Shown here: positions 10,601 through 22,290 of the stretch, in pieces | Numbering within the stretch: the first letter of the stretch is position 1 | How the letters are laid out: each line of letters opens with the position of its first letter | From: Hippasteria phrygiana | Lineage: Eukaryota; Echinodermata; Asteroidea; Valvatida; Goniasteridae | Direction: 5' to 3' | Length of the DNA stretch: 64,000 bases | NCBI GenBank assembly: GCA_037893225.1 | Contig: JAZGUH010000356.1 | Location: 372,001-436,000 of the forward strand | The notes under the pieces: generated by a model | The model's input: only the letters and a program-made list of their open reading frames with translations | What the model was told of the DNA's origin: nothing | The model's database searches: none | Made by a program: the position numbers and the translations under genes

Positions 10601-11689
10601 ATGTGTACATGTATGCACATCCCCCTTGACATTCTATACAGCCACTGCTGATGGCGCCTGTCTATTTATGTTCAGTACGCCCCTCCCTCCCCCATTCTTA
10701 TTTATGTCTCTGGAACGGCTTGGCTTGCCCTCTCAAGATTACTTTTCTTGCATCTCCGAGATAAATAATGGAGCGAACGTAGCTAAACCTGCAAGTAGCA
10801 TTGACGAATGTGCCAGTCTATAATGCTACAAACCCTGTACTTTCTCACTGTGTCCAACAAAGATGGTGGCACACAGCATTCTTCAATGATAACTTAAGTT
10901 AACGATAAGCTCAGTTTAGCATCGTTAAATAACAAAATTAAAAAAACTCTCGGTATAGTTTCATGTCAATGACAACTAAATTTTGAACCGAAAAAATTGT
11001 CACTATCGACACTTTTTGTTTTGACAATTTGTCAAGGAAATTTAGGATATGAAATGCATAATGTGGGTCCCCGGTCTGTACATGTACATACGGCTGGCTT
11101 GCTTAGCATGTTTATATAGACCGGTGATTCGGCATAATCAGTCTAGCATCACAAATTTCCAATAAAATTTTCAAACAAATTGTGCCGATCTTGACGTAAG
11201 TTTTCTACAGATTTGTTCATATTCACATGTGCTATTATAAAACCAACCATAGAGCAAGGAACAGAACCAACCTGTTAAGTTTTGTCTTTTTTTGTTTAAA
11301 ACACAATGGGAATTACGGAGTGTGTAGAACTATAGAATGGCACGGTCTTCAATGCTACTTTGAACTGGTCTAATAAAAACCCAAATCCTAAACAAATTTG
11401 AACACCTGTGAACACCTTGCTAATTCCAACTCTCCTTCATCAAATAAAGTGACTCATAGCTAGCTACAGGTTATGGGGGGCAATAGAACCTTAGTTTGAC
11501 TTGAACTCTTGACCCTCTGTAAGTCTCTCCAGAAGGCAGCTGCCATATGATTGATTTTATTTGCTCACATTTAAAGTGTAATTGCCTATTTATTTTCCTG
11601 CCCTGTCAGGTAGCTTGGCCTGTTTCTTGGGAGAAGACCAACTGAAATGTTGGGGTGAAAGTTCACTGTACATGTAAGAAAGTGAACCA

Positions 11690-12752
11690 TTAAAGGAGAA
11701 TTCCAGGCTCTATAATATTTTATCTAGTCTAAAAGAACATACACTAACATACAGACTGCACCAAGAGTTTGATTTTCTTTGTTATGGAGAACGACACACG
11801 CGCCCTTTATATTTACGATTTCTTGCCATTCAGCAGTACAAAGGGCGCGTCCATACTGTTTGAAGTTCCCGCGACATCCGGGAGATTATGACGTAGTGTC
11901 CGCACCCCAATGGAAACCCATGGTTGGCTATGTGCGGTATGCACTGGTATCACACCTAGACGCAGCTTAGTGCATATGAATACGTATGTTTTATAAGGCG
12001 CCCGACTATGTGTGTATGCGCGCGTAAGGCTGATGTTTACTTCGACTTGACGTGCTGCAATTTATCGTGGTTTTTCATATTTTTTTTAGAAGAGCACAAA
12101 GTCTGTTCTGGTCAGAAAGAAAATATGTTAGGCACTGCATCATCTCGAAGATTCTTAGCCTACCCCAGGAGAACTGCCTGCCGATTTTCCTCAAAGCAAT
12201 CTGGTTCGAAGTCGTCGCGTTTTTATATTGTTCAGCCATTTCTTACAAATATCCGGTCGTTTGGGGGATTGGGAATTTGGAAGAAGGCGCTGAGACCTTT
12301 TAGAGAATTCGGTTTATTTGAGCAGCCAAAAGCTTGCCAAATCGTCATGATGTTGCTGTACTACAGCACGACCGAATTTTGCTTTAGCAGTCAGGCATAA
12401 ATTCGCCAAGAATATGGAAAACAGACGTGCGTCAAGGAACAACACTGCCACGTTCTCGTGTGTGTTGCATGTATGGACAATGGTTCACTGCACTCGCACA
12501 GCTCAGGCCGCGGGGCCGGCCGGGTACCCGGCCGGCTGGCTTGGTAGTGCAGCCACTACGTCACAGTATCCCGGATGTACCGATATTCCAGAGCAAAAGG
12601 GCGGCTCGCATGACGGCAGGCGCGTTATGAAAAAAACCTCCGGTTTATACGATTACCGAAACCAATCAAAATGAAACAAAAAGTAAGTCACAATTGCAAT
12701 TAACGTTCTTTAACATTATGTTATTATAAACTCCGGGTGGACTTTCCCTTTA
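11690..12752. mobile_element. TTAA-bounded Kolobok-like element with THAP relic, 1.06 kb
   Basis: The left end reads TTAAAGGAGAATTCCA; the right end, complemented, reads TTAAAGGGAAAGTCCACC. TTAA target sites and ends starting AAGG are typical of Kolobok elements, whose transposases can carry a THAP domain. A decayed THAP domain lies on the - strand inside (12090-12348). A perfect 22-bp GC palindrome centred on GGGTACCC sits at 12515-12536. No intact transposase remains. Confidence 0.65.
12090..12348 (-). pseudogene. THAP-domain relic of a transposase
   Basis: From an ATG at 12348 the complement reads AFGCSNKPN, KGLSAFFQIPN and NDRIFVR. After frame breaks it continues KWLNNIKT, DFEPDCFEENRQ and LRDDAVPNIF. 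These are the landmarks of a THAP zinc finger: the N-terminal GC, the aromatic FxxIP segment, the conserved Trp, and the AVPxxF box. At least two frame changes and in-frame stops are present, and the first zinc cysteine appears as Trp. It is therefore dead. The + strand frames at 12008-12400 are its shadow. Confidence 0.7.
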
Positions 12753-13519
12753 AGAAATACTGACTTGACATTAGACTGACGGAAATTCAATGGGGGGGAG
12801 GGGGGTTGCGAAGTAGGTGCTGTTTAAATGTACATGTCAGTAAATTTCATTACCACTCCAGTGAGATGTAATGCAGACATCTGGCATGTGTCAGCCATGT
12901 TTTGTTTTTTTGTACTGGTACTTGTTCATGCACATTGTACATGTACGTTGTATGTGTGCATGTGTTATTATTAAAGCCGTGTCCAAAATGGGATTTTTGT
13001 CAAGAGCTACATGTATGGCTAGTCATCATGGCAGGCCAATGGGGGGGGGGGGGGGGGGGGGTCAGGATATTATGGCAAGTTCTTGATGAAGGTCTTGTTG
13101 TCAGGAGAACTTCACGAGATGTTCTAGAAAACAATTTATCACAAGGATTTTGTAGATTTCCCCATTTTTTTCTGTTCTTTTGCTTGACAAAGCCGTATTC
13201 TTGCTAAATGATTGTGCTTTTTGGGTGTGATCATTTACCGGTAAACATGTTATGCACAGCGCCACTCATTTCTGGTGCAAATTTGCTTCGAACATGAGAG
13301 TGTAAGCTCCATCTGGTAGACATTTTATACAAGGGTCGCCACCGAGAGTGATATTATATACATTTAACCCCACCTCTGTCTGGGACGCGCGGTTTAAGAC
13401 TCCGGGAGCAGACCTTTCAACATTTGGGCTGGTTTTTATTCAGAGAATTCTAAATCGGGAGTCGAGGTTGATGTGTGTAGTGTATATCCTTTGTGCTTAT
13501 CGGGTCGCACACTTGAGGC
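12753..13519. other. RAR intron: simple runs, no gene
   Basis: This contains a 21-G run (13041-13061) and, at 12974, a single end-like block AAAGCCGTGTCCAAAATGGG that resembles the TIR of the element at 44541. Nothing else stands out. Confidence 0.6.
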
Positions 13520-13894
13520 TTAACCCTAACTCCCTACATCATTTGTTTTCCTCCAAGTAACCTGAATCCTCCAACATCCTCTGATTTCAAAGTGTTAAAG
13601 CTGGATGTAACCTGAATCCTCCAAAATCCTCTTATGGGGACCATTCGGCATGAATCCTCCAAAATCCTCCTGGGGTTTTCGTAAACACCCCAGTAACTTC
13701 AATCTTCCGAAATTATCCAGCATCAGATTGGGCCTGATGACCTGGATCCTCCATTTTCCTCCAGAGGCAAAATCCTCTTATGCCCTCAATCCTGCAAAAT
13801 CATCGGATGCTTCAACTTCCGAAGACTCTCAATCCTCCAGATTCCTCTATTTGGCAAAGAGGATTTTTGAGAATTCGGGAAGGTTTAGGGTTAA
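13520..13894 (+). mobile_element. TTAA-bounded CCTCCAAAATCC-rich element, copy 1
   Basis: It starts TTAACCCTAACTCCCTAC and ends TTTAGGGTTAA. Inside, phrases such as AATCCTCCAAAATCCTC repeat many times, separated by conserved islands (TTGGGCCTGATGACCTGGAT, TTCAAAGTGTTAAAGC). An inverted copy with the same islands is at 56181-56524. The ends match the 64-71-bp mini elements, so they may share one mobiliser. Confidence 0.75.
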
Positions 13895-15207
13895 AGTACA
13901 TGTAGATTAACCTGTGATTAAAAAAAACCAGTTTTTCTTTTTTCCTTTGAAATGTACAATGTACGCTTGGTCAAAATCTGGTCCTTATCAATGACACCTT
14001 CGATTTATAGGGAAGACGTCCTTTTTAAGCAGGCGGTAATATTAGTGGTACTGCTGTTTTGGAGAGGTCCTGAGACATGTACAGTGTATACTTCACCATT
14101 CCTAACTACACACGTGTGGTATCATTATAACCAGTTTTTGATTTTATGTCCAACTATTCAAAGAGCTTGAATATTCAGTTAAATTTTGTGGGAGGATTTC
14201 AAACAATTTGTTTTTCATGATTTGCAATTTTTTTGTACTGAAACTTGACCCTTTCCTTACCACATTGTTTATTGGCTTATCTTCCCCCAGCACCACATTC
14301 TTTGTTCAGTCAAGCATGGAACCACTTACGCAGAAAAAGCAGCCGACTGCTTGTTGAATGGTTGTATTTTCAACCAAAGATTTCAACCTTTAAGAATTGA
14401 TTGCAAAGGAAAATGTTGTGTGTAAAGTTTGTTCCATGACAATTTCTCTTTCATATGGTGTAAAAATGAAAGTCCTAACTGCTAAAGTAAAATAGCAAAG
14501 TTACGGATGTTTGCTCTTCTGGCCCACTTTATCAAACAGGGAAAGTTGTTTGTCACATGAACCAATGCCACTCCGTACACATAACTGTGCAGGGACACTT
14601 CGTATACAGTTTTCTCAAAACATTGTAATGGTGACACATGAGTTGGATAGCACCATTGGAAAGATCCGAACAAACTCTTTCTGTTGGTATAAAGATCACA
14701 AGCACTACAGTTCATTGAAACATGGTGAATATATCTGTTGTTTGGATACTCTGTGTAGTTTCCTTGTCTGAGTTCACTTGAAATTGGTATTAAAGGAAGG
14801 GGCTAACCCGCCCTAATGCACTAAAACTTAATGGCACGTTTTGTTGTGTTTTGATGGAGTCGGGGCTTTTAGAGACTTAGGATGTCACAAAGAATGTGCC
14901 ACCTCAATTGGTTTAAATGTACAGTGTAAAATGTTTTGGTAGATTAGTATTTTTAATTTTTGAAAAAAGAAATTTGGCATAGTTTCCAGTGTTGCTGTAG
15001 AACATGCACATGTATCATATTTATATCGTAATTTACATTTATGTTTATTTCACTTGATATTTTTGCCAGCAAAAGCTGTTTTCAGCACCTCCTATTGCCA
15101 AATGTAAGTTGTAACCCCCCAAAAAAACAACCACGACAACCCACATCCAAATTTTGTGTTCTTTGCTTTTCCCCCCCCGTTCCGTTATTTTTTCTGTGTA
15201 TCTGTAG
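13895..15207. other. RAR intron, unique AT-rich sequence
   Basis: I see no exon, repeat or structured element here. The frames at 14482-14715 (-) and 14511-14771 (+) overlap each other and have no splice or family support. Confidence 0.5.
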
Positions 15208-15312
15208 GAGATGGAGGATGATTCGGATAATCTTGGCATGACTAGTAACCATGGCGATGCGGCAGGACGCGTTGTTAGCACGGATAGCGCCAGCGTGGTC
15301 AAGCTAACAATG
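15208..15312 (+). CDS. Candidate RAR cassette exon, 35 codons
   Basis: A pyrimidine-rich acceptor ending TATCTGTAG is followed by 35 codons reading EMEDDSDNLGMTSNHGDAAG and then RVVSTDSASVVKLTM. A possible donor GTGGGG begins at 15313. The exon is exactly 105 bp and in phase 0, which fits both neighbours (6106 leaves phase 0, 26034 enters phase 0). GC content and codon choice stand out from the AT-rich intron. It would add an acidic, serine-rich loop between helix 1 and helix 3. If the weak donor is not used, the frame runs on to a stop at 15373-15375, which would give a receptor without a ligand-binding domain. Confidence 0.5.
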
Positions 15313-18004
15313 GTGGGGAAAAAGAACTCAAACCAAATCCAGTCACAAAAACTTCCTGTCAAATTGTCACCCTAGCATCTCAGTACATGTAGCTTAGTTA
15401 TAGTTTGTTTCATTTTTATTTTATTTATTTATTTATTTATTATTTTTTTTACTGATATTTTTGTTACTAATATTTATGATGCTAAATCATTTGTTTCTGC
15501 CTTTGCTACTTTTCACTTCAGTTTCCACCGCAAAATCATGTCGGAATTCGCTCACATAAAAAATCACCCCAGCTGCATGTATTTCACCCTCATTTCACTG
15601 CCTAGTCAAATTTCATTCATAACAGCCCAGTCAGATCAAATTTCACATGAATCGGTGTTAAAAAAAATGCTATCCATGTTTTTTTCTTCATTTGTTTAAT
15701 TGAGTATCATTAGTTTTTTGCGCATTTATTATAAATTTTTTTTTTGCAGCTTACTTGCTACCCGTCTTTAGCCGTCTTAGGACGTGCGCTCTGTACCCCA
15801 ATTCCTGTGCATCGTTTTGAGTGGCTTTTATCATGATGTAGAAATTATCAAATACCCGCATCACCTTTAGCAGCAACATTAGGTATCTATTATTGTTGGA
15901 CAGGCATATGAAAAGATTGGCACACATTATTGTATGCATGTCCCACAATGTGTCGTCATTGACATTGCCTCGTCCATCCTTTGCTCTCCCTGAAATGACT
16001 AAATTTGTTGCATTTTGATTGTCCAATTTGTTTAACCTTATCGAAATGTCAGTGTTCCTCTTGGGTTGATAAACATATTTAAACTGGTATCACATCCTAG
16101 ATTTCAGTTATTCGGGAGTACGTGAAACCTTTTTTTTCACTTTTAGGTTTTGCTTTCTGGAAAGTATCAAAAGTGCAATGTAACTTCCAGCCTGCCCGCA
16201 GTAGTCCGGCTGGATGTTGTGGTTTGTTGGGCAGGATTGTTGACGGTTCTTTTTTTATTCCAAAAAAATAGGACGTGGCTTTACAACACGAAAAAGGATT
16301 TTATATTTTTTAATTATTTTTTTACATTTGGTTTGTCGTAAATGAAGCCCAAAAAGTGGAGATACGTTTTGACATGGCCATGAAATTTGGAAAAGTTGAG
16401 AAATTTCTAGAAAATAATATAAAAACTAAATTGAAACAAACAAGAAAACCTGAAAACCGTAGAACACTTGAAATGAAGTATGGTACATCAGGTACACGTA
16501 CAGTCTACTGTATAGTGTTCATTGTTTGCTGAAGTGCCCATTGACCTCAAAAGTATGCAAGTTGACCTCAAAAATCCAGTGAGATTTGGTGAGAATGCAG
16601 TGATATTTTATTTTCCTCAATTAATCAGAATTGTTCTGTTCTCTGTCAGGAGTTGGCTGGAAAACTCTAATAATGTGATATTTTGGAGGACAGAGGCATT
16701 TACATGCATTTGTACAGCAGTTTTAAAGTATTGCAAATTGAGGACCAAAATAGCAATTAATATTTGACCTCAACTTGCAATCAATCTGTCATTGAGGTAA
16801 AGATAGACTAAAGAGTCCGTTGCTAGACTAGTCAGTGTGTGGTACCAAGACTTCCACATAAAAAGTGATTGTGAAGTCACAATACATAACCTGCATGCTC
16901 TATTATGAGTACCTTTGTAAGTGGCGTTAACTTCTGGGTTTAAAATATGTGCATGAAACAACATGTGCGCGTACTCTGTTCATTTGCAATGTACTTCCGG
17001 AAACAGGTGATAGCAGACTAAATAATTTGAAATTCCTTCTTTTTTTTTTTAAGTTGAGAGGGGTGGGAGAGGGGATTGGGAATCAAATCACTGCCTTCAG
17101 AATGAAACGGAAACGAAACAAGTCTTTTTTAAACCAGAACCAGATCCCTGTCTGGTTTGAAAGGAAGTTGTCCACCAGCTTGTGACAATTCCTCAGTACT
17201 TGTGGTTTCTGAGATCTCAAGCCGACGATCACGAGCAAATTCCCTTGAACCACCCCCCATTTCCCCAGTACAGAGTTGCCGTGTGAGTTGAAGAAAAGTC
17301 TTGGCGTTTTGGCCGCCTAACTGCGCCCAAAGTCAGAGTGAGCGATGTTTCTTCAAGAACAGTTATGTGTGGGTGTGTGTATATACAGAAAACTTGAGAC
17401 AATCCTGAGCATTTCACATTGAGTGCAGGAGGGGGAGTTGTGTAATCCTGTGCGCAATTCTCCTTGGGATTGTAGCTGGGGGGAAGTGGCTTGCGATCCT
17501 CTGGCGCGCAAACAGCCGCCCTCCTTAAAAAGAAACTAAAAAAAATTTGTGGCTTGTTATTTATAACTAGTCTATCTGGGTGAGACTAGGGCCTGTCAAG
17601 CCCACTTCAGAAGTTGAAACAAAAATATACAAATATTTTGGCCAATAAATCTATCATTTGTGATGATTTTGTGGGTCTCTATGAACAGTGGTGGTTTTGC
17701 ATGACTGAAATTGAATCCCAACCACTGTGTAAACTGGTCAAGGTCTGTCTGAACCTGCAGAGTTTTATTTCTGTGAAATATGAAACTTTATCACCCGAAA
17801 CTGACCCCGAAAGAACTCGGTACAGTGTACTTTTTCTCTGTTTGTCGTGATATCTTATTACAGGGACATAACAACCTCCTTAAATCAGATCTATTGTTCT
17901 GGGCAGAACCGTTAATGTCTCGTGGCTTCAAAAGTTCAGAAAAATAACCAAAAAATGATATGTTTCTGGGAAAAAAAATTGCTTGGCACACCCTGAACAC
18001 AGTC
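15313..18004. other. RAR intron: simple repeats and one dispersed relic
   Basis: A TTTA microsatellite lies at 15415-15450. Around 16770-16870 an inverted copy of a dispersed block (AGACTAAAGAGTCCGT, CTAGACTAGTCAGTG, TGGTACCAAG) matches 32510-32600 and 45540-45610. No coding sequence is supported. Confidence 0.5.
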
Positions 18005-18200
18005 GTGTTTTACTATACTGCTGAGGACAATGCTTTGTGTTTCTTATTGTTCCTTTACTTTAAAAGAACTCCCATAGACTAAGCACGTATTTTTATGTTT
18101 GAAGACTGATTTTAACAAAAGACCGACTCCAGGGGGACAAGAAAGATTCCTTTGTATTTTCTTTCTCCTTTTGTCTTTAAACGTATATACCAGTACATGT
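18005..18200 (-). repeat. Dispersed repeat R1, copy 2 (inverted)
   Basis: It matches 10425-10600 on the opposite strand: GAGGACAATGCTTTG, GACAAGAAAGATTCCTTTG, TATTTTCTTTC. It is joined directly to the GTCCACGG block that follows, as in the arrangement near 9085-10600, which suggests one larger composite repeat. Confidence 0.7.
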
Positions 18201-18282
18201 ACACACACATAAGTGTGTAAACACCTTCAATCGAGGTCTGACCTCCAATCGAGGACATCCTATTGGTTCTGTACACGATTTT

Positions 18283-18372
18283 CAACCGTGGACCTTGACT
18301 CAACCGTGGACCTTGACTCAACCGTGGACCTTGACTCAACCGTGGACCTTGACTCAACCGTGGACCCTATTG
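18283..18372. repeat. 18-bp tandem repeat (AACCGTGGACCTTGACTC)n
   Basis: Nearly five identical units, flanked by single copies of GTGGACC on both sides. It is an expansion inside a dispersed repeat also present, unexpanded, at 9085-9235. Confidence 0.9.
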
Positions 18373-18823
18373 TCCTCTTTGTTAAAGGTCCACGGTTTGA
18401 ATAGCTATACAAACTCACACAGCCATGCACCGTAATTGTGGGGACATACACTGGTCATACAATAGACGTCGTGGAGACCAAAATCGTTATGGGGACAGAG
18501 AAATGTCCCCATAACTCGGTCCTAATTTGCCTAACAAATAAAAATGCCCCCACCACACAGTCGATGCCTACCCATTCATACACACCTCCAGAAATGGGGG
18601 TCATGGGAAGCAATGTGTTTTGTTTTTTCGCAGTGGATGACGTTACAGTGCCAGGGAAGGGTGCTGTTTGTAGGTGGGTATGCTCCGTGTTTTGCTTTTT
18701 TGGGGGGTCAAAATCTCGATAAATTACTACAATACAAAAAACACAGCAAAATCTTTATGTATGTACTGTATATTCATTGTTTCAAAACCATTCTATTTTT
18801 TGAAATTTGGATTTCTGTAAACC

Positions 18824-19352
18824 TTAAAGGTAGTGTACACGATTGGTAATCCTCCATTTTTTGTATGAATTATTACGAAATACCTTTCTAGACTGTAAGT
18901 TAATAGCAATCTCAATCATCCTGTGAAATGATGGCACCTGGTGTGCTGTCGTTTTTAAGAAAAGTTGAAATTGATATCGTTTTCCAACGATTGTTACGCG
19001 GAACAATCGTTGGAAAAAATAACAGATTTTTAAAAATTTGATTTTTAGTGTGTGTCGCGTAGTGTACCGAAGCGACGGGTTGTAACCAGGCTCGCGTAGT
19101 TATGTGACCAATTGGAAACGATCCCGTTTACAAAAATTGGGCTTATTTTACAAGCGGGCACGACAACAAATCAAGTTAACTGCCGCCCGACGGTTGAAAA
19201 CGGACGCTGTTTTTCTCTCGTTTTTTCCGCCATCCAAGAACGCAAAACTTTGAACAGGTCAGTGAAACGATATTTCCTATAAAATACCAACCCCCAAATC
19301 CGCCCATTTCTAAAAAATTGCAGCAATGACCAATCATTTACACTACCTTTAA
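18824..19352 (+). mobile_element. TTAA / AGGTAGTGTA MITE, full copy A (529 bp)
   Basis: The left end is TTAAAGGTAGTGTACACGAT plus TGGT. The right end, complemented, is TTAAAGGTAGTGTAAATGAT plus TGGT, so the TIRs are about 24 bp with TTAA at both borders. An internal hairpin pairs CCAACGATTGTT with AACAATCGTTGG. Near the right end is GAACAGGTCAGTG, which contains the nuclear-receptor half-site AGGTCA. No protein is coded. TTAA targets suggest mobilisation by a Kolobok or piggyBac transposase. Confidence 0.85.
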
Positions 19353-20440
19353 ATATTTCAGAATAGGGGTGATTTAATTGTTAAAATGATTTATTTCTAC
19401 ATGTAATTTTTTTTTTTTTTATCCGCGAGTTATATTTCCATTTCATACTGCATGTGCCTCTGACTTCTTCTGTTTTGGTATTTTTAGTTGTTGTTTTTTG
19501 TTCACCGAAACTGTATAGAAGATACTTTGACAAGTCGAGGAAACAAAGAGTAAATCCGAGTTGGCGCCAGAAATCCATCCCAACAAAAGCTGGCTAGTGG
19601 TTTCATATCTTCCTGTGCTTTGTATCTATTCAAGTACATTGTGCTTCCTGCGGTTTAACACTGGTGTCCCGGTCATACCAGGACAGGGAAATAGTATGGG
19701 GCTTTCTGGGTTCAAAAGGCCGATTTATGGTTAGGGTTCAAAGGGACAATACTGGCCGTGTAATATTTTCAGTATTTTTTTTTTGTTTACTCTATCCTGT
19801 TAAAGAGGTCATCAAACTTACATGTAACTGCAGTTTCCAAAGGAAAGATAAGCTAAATTGATTTGTGAGAATGACACCGTGATTGTTGGGGAAGATTTTT
19901 CTGTTACTTGTATGAGCATGTCTTGAGTTAAAAACAAATTGAGTTGAAAAAAAACACCAAAAAACCTGGCTAGTCTGAGTAATGAGCGCTTGATTTGTAC
20001 AAATAATTTTAAAAATAATTCTATAGAAATTATAAATTCCATTAACGGGTAAAAAAAATGCAAAACATTGAATATGGGATGATAAATTGACCAATCACAA
20101 ATCCAATCTTTCAGTTGTAAACATTTTTTTATTTTAAACAACTCATTTCAGTTAACATCATATAGTTTGTGAGGAAATTGTCATAAATCGTTTTACTTTT
20201 TGGGTTCTCGATAATAGAAATCCCAACCAACTGAAGTACTCAATTTATACAGACTAGGCTAAAAAAAATTGTTTACCCAAAGCTCAAATTCTATCAATTT
20301 TAAAACCAAAAATCTTGCAATCATTGATTAGGTTGTACATATAAGTTGAAGGGACACATTACCCCTGGAGGTACCTATGATTGGGCTTCAAAAATTGTTC
20401 GTCCCGAGCTACAAATAATTGATCGTCCTAACATTCACTA

Positions 20441-20620
20441 ATGGACGGAAAAGGAAACATGATCAAAAAGCTGAATACAGTAATGTACATGACCATTCTT
20501 AGAATATACGGCATTTGTCTGAAAATCATAGATGAAAATCTTTTTGTGGATGCCGGTTTGGTTTGGAAAAGTCGGACTGTTGGAAACCCCATAGCATGGT
20601 TTTCAGACAAAAAGTACATT
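20441..20620 (+). repeat. Short dispersed repeat with TTTGTCTGAAAATCAT ends
   Basis: The phrase TTTGTCTGAAAATCATAGAT and the mirrored CATGGTTTTCAGACAAAAAG bound the middle of this block. Related copies are at 39888-39965 (sharing GTTTGGTTTGGAAAAGTCGG) and at 48168-48342, where the whole unit is palindromic. Confidence 0.6.
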
Positions 20621-20630
20621 GTTGTGTCCA

Positions 20631-21073
20631 TTAACCCTAACATCACCTAAAGCTACAAAATACTACTAGCAGTAAAATGTAGTATGCAGAACTCTCACCT
20701 ACTTGTGTACAATGCCTGTAGTCATTTTTAGTATTTGGTACTTCACCCCAAATAATGTACGTAGTGATATGTAGTACTACTGTTTGTTGCTGGGGTTGAA
20801 GGCAAAATGTCTCTTTTCATCTAAGGCAGAAGCAAAGCATGAACTACTGGTTTTCAGAGATGATACAATTTTTTGATCTTGGCCATCCAATTCATTGACA
20901 CAAATATAATTTACCCAATAACTTAACTGTATTTACATAGAAGTAGTACTCTGTAGTTGCAAGTATCTTGACTGCTGTCATGATACACTCAATCATCAAA
21001 GACAGAATACTAAGTAGTATTTTGTAGTACACAGGTCTTCACCCCAAATGAATACCTAGGATGTTAGGGTTAA
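20631..21073 (+). mobile_element. TTAA-bounded element with perfect 13-bp ends (443 bp)
   Basis: It begins TTAACCCTAACAT and ends ATGTTAGGGTTAA, a perfect 13-bp inverted pair. Inside are many GTAGTA and TACTAC phrases and the repeated TACTTCACCCCAAAT. The ends are the same as those of the mini elements at 29672 and 55660, but the interior is different. Confidence 0.75.
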
Positions 21074-21099
21074 TAAGTCTAGTTTTTACATCTTCAAAG

Positions 21100-21187
21100 T
21101 GAACAAAGAAACTGGCAGGAGCGGGATTTGAACCTGCGACCTCCGGGTTACCGTACCGGCACTCTACCAACTGAGCTATCTCTCCCA
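21100..21187 (-). pseudogene. tRNA-like sequence (SINE head), Thr(GGT)-like loop
   Basis: The complement has tRNA landmarks: TAGCTCAGTTGGTAGAG (box A and D arm), an anticodon-like loop ACGGTAA, and GGTTCAAATCC (box B). The acceptor arms GGAGAGA and TCCTGCC pair poorly, the T stem has a mismatch, and loop position 33 is C. It shares its 3' tail (TTTCTTTGTTCACTTTG) with 2819-2912. This is a tRNA-derived repeat rather than a working gene. Confidence 0.65.
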
Positions 21188-22204
21188 AATTGTCAGTATC
21201 TTTGTTCGGGTGGGCGCTAGTCAGAAGTCATAAACCCAGAATGGCATATAGCCAGGGATCACAACAAATTTTACGATACAACCATAGCACTTGTAGGACG
21301 AATGCTTTTTCTGCAATGTGCTCCCTGAAATTGGCCGTGAAGATAATTTTGTTTGTTTTTTAAAACAACTCAATTTGGTTCGCATCATGAAATACTTCCC
21401 AGAGAAGATTTGCTTGCCATGAATCATTTGCATTCTCGGCCCGAAAAAAAAAAAAAAAAACACTCACATTCCCAAAATTGGGCTGTTTGGGCAGTCGACT
21501 GCACTGCCAGTGCGCCAACCTCCTGTGTGTCTTGGACGCTTAGGAAAACAGTGTCAAGCCATTTCATGTTCCACAGATGTCAATAGGTTAGGCTTGTGGG
21601 TTGGTAAACAAATAAATCATGGACGGGACAGACTGTCAGTACTGTATTTGAATTCCTGCCCCATGGGCACTATGACCTGCATATGGGAAGGTAGAGTATC
21701 TAGCTCTCCCTCCTACCTTCTTAGCCACGCCAAGAGCACGTCCCCGGAGAAACAGACATGAATGTGATTTCCACCCCCCCCCCCCCCCCCCCCCCCCCAG
21801 TGTCCGATGAGCGATTGATTTATTAAAGAAGTGTTCTTATTCACAATCATGTTGGCATTCTGGATAGTGGAAGTCATCCTTTTTTTATTTAGAATTCTGC
21901 TGGGATGGGGTGGGGGGGTTGAAATGATCCCTATTAAGTTCAAGGGTCAACGTGATGGGGGCCATATGGTTGGTGTTCTGTTTTCTTCTTGTTTATCAGA
22001 GAAAGTTTCAAATTTTTTTTTTCCCAACATTTCTCAGCTTGTTTGGAAAGTTCATTGACTAGGCATTTCGGTGACAACATGGACATTAATTATTTACAAG
22101 GAATAATGTGAAGGAGATATTGTGCCATTCTTGATGCGGTATTAAGCATTGTGGTCAGTACTTTCTGTGAGCCTGTGGGCATGGTGGGAAAACAAATCTC
22201 ACAG
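21188..22204. other. RAR intron with a 25-C run
   Basis: The only notable feature is the homopolymer at 21774-21798. A G-rich patch is at about 21905-21920. No gene or bounded repeat is visible. Confidence 0.5.
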
Positions 22205-22290
22205 GCTTACTAAGGTAGGACTCGAACCCACAACCACCTGCTTACTGGTGAAGGTGTCTTAACCACTTGACCAGCGAGCTCATTGGGGTC
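22205..22290 (-). pseudogene. Second tRNA-derived sequence
   Basis: The complement reads GGTCAAGTGGTTAAGACACC, then GTAAGCAGGTGGTTG, then GGGTTCGAGTCCTACC. These match box A and box B of a tRNA with a long variable region (Leu/Ser-like). The acceptor stem is not convincing. A SINE or tRNA pseudogene is most likely. Confidence 0.55.

Noticed and set aside
12008..12400. 130-codon + strand frame
   Set aside because: It is the shadow of the - strand THAP relic.
15045..15362. 105-codon - strand frame
   Set aside because: Shadow of the candidate RAR cassette exon; the + strand has matching splice phase.
20631..21073. Interstitial telomere because of CCCTAA/TTAGGG at the ends
   Set aside because: Only one unit at each end and always next to TTAA; these are transposon ends, not telomere arrays.
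21100..21187. Functional tRNA-Thr gene
   Set aside because: Acceptor stem mispaired, wrong base before the anticodon, and a second copy with the same tail, which point to a SINE-type repeat.
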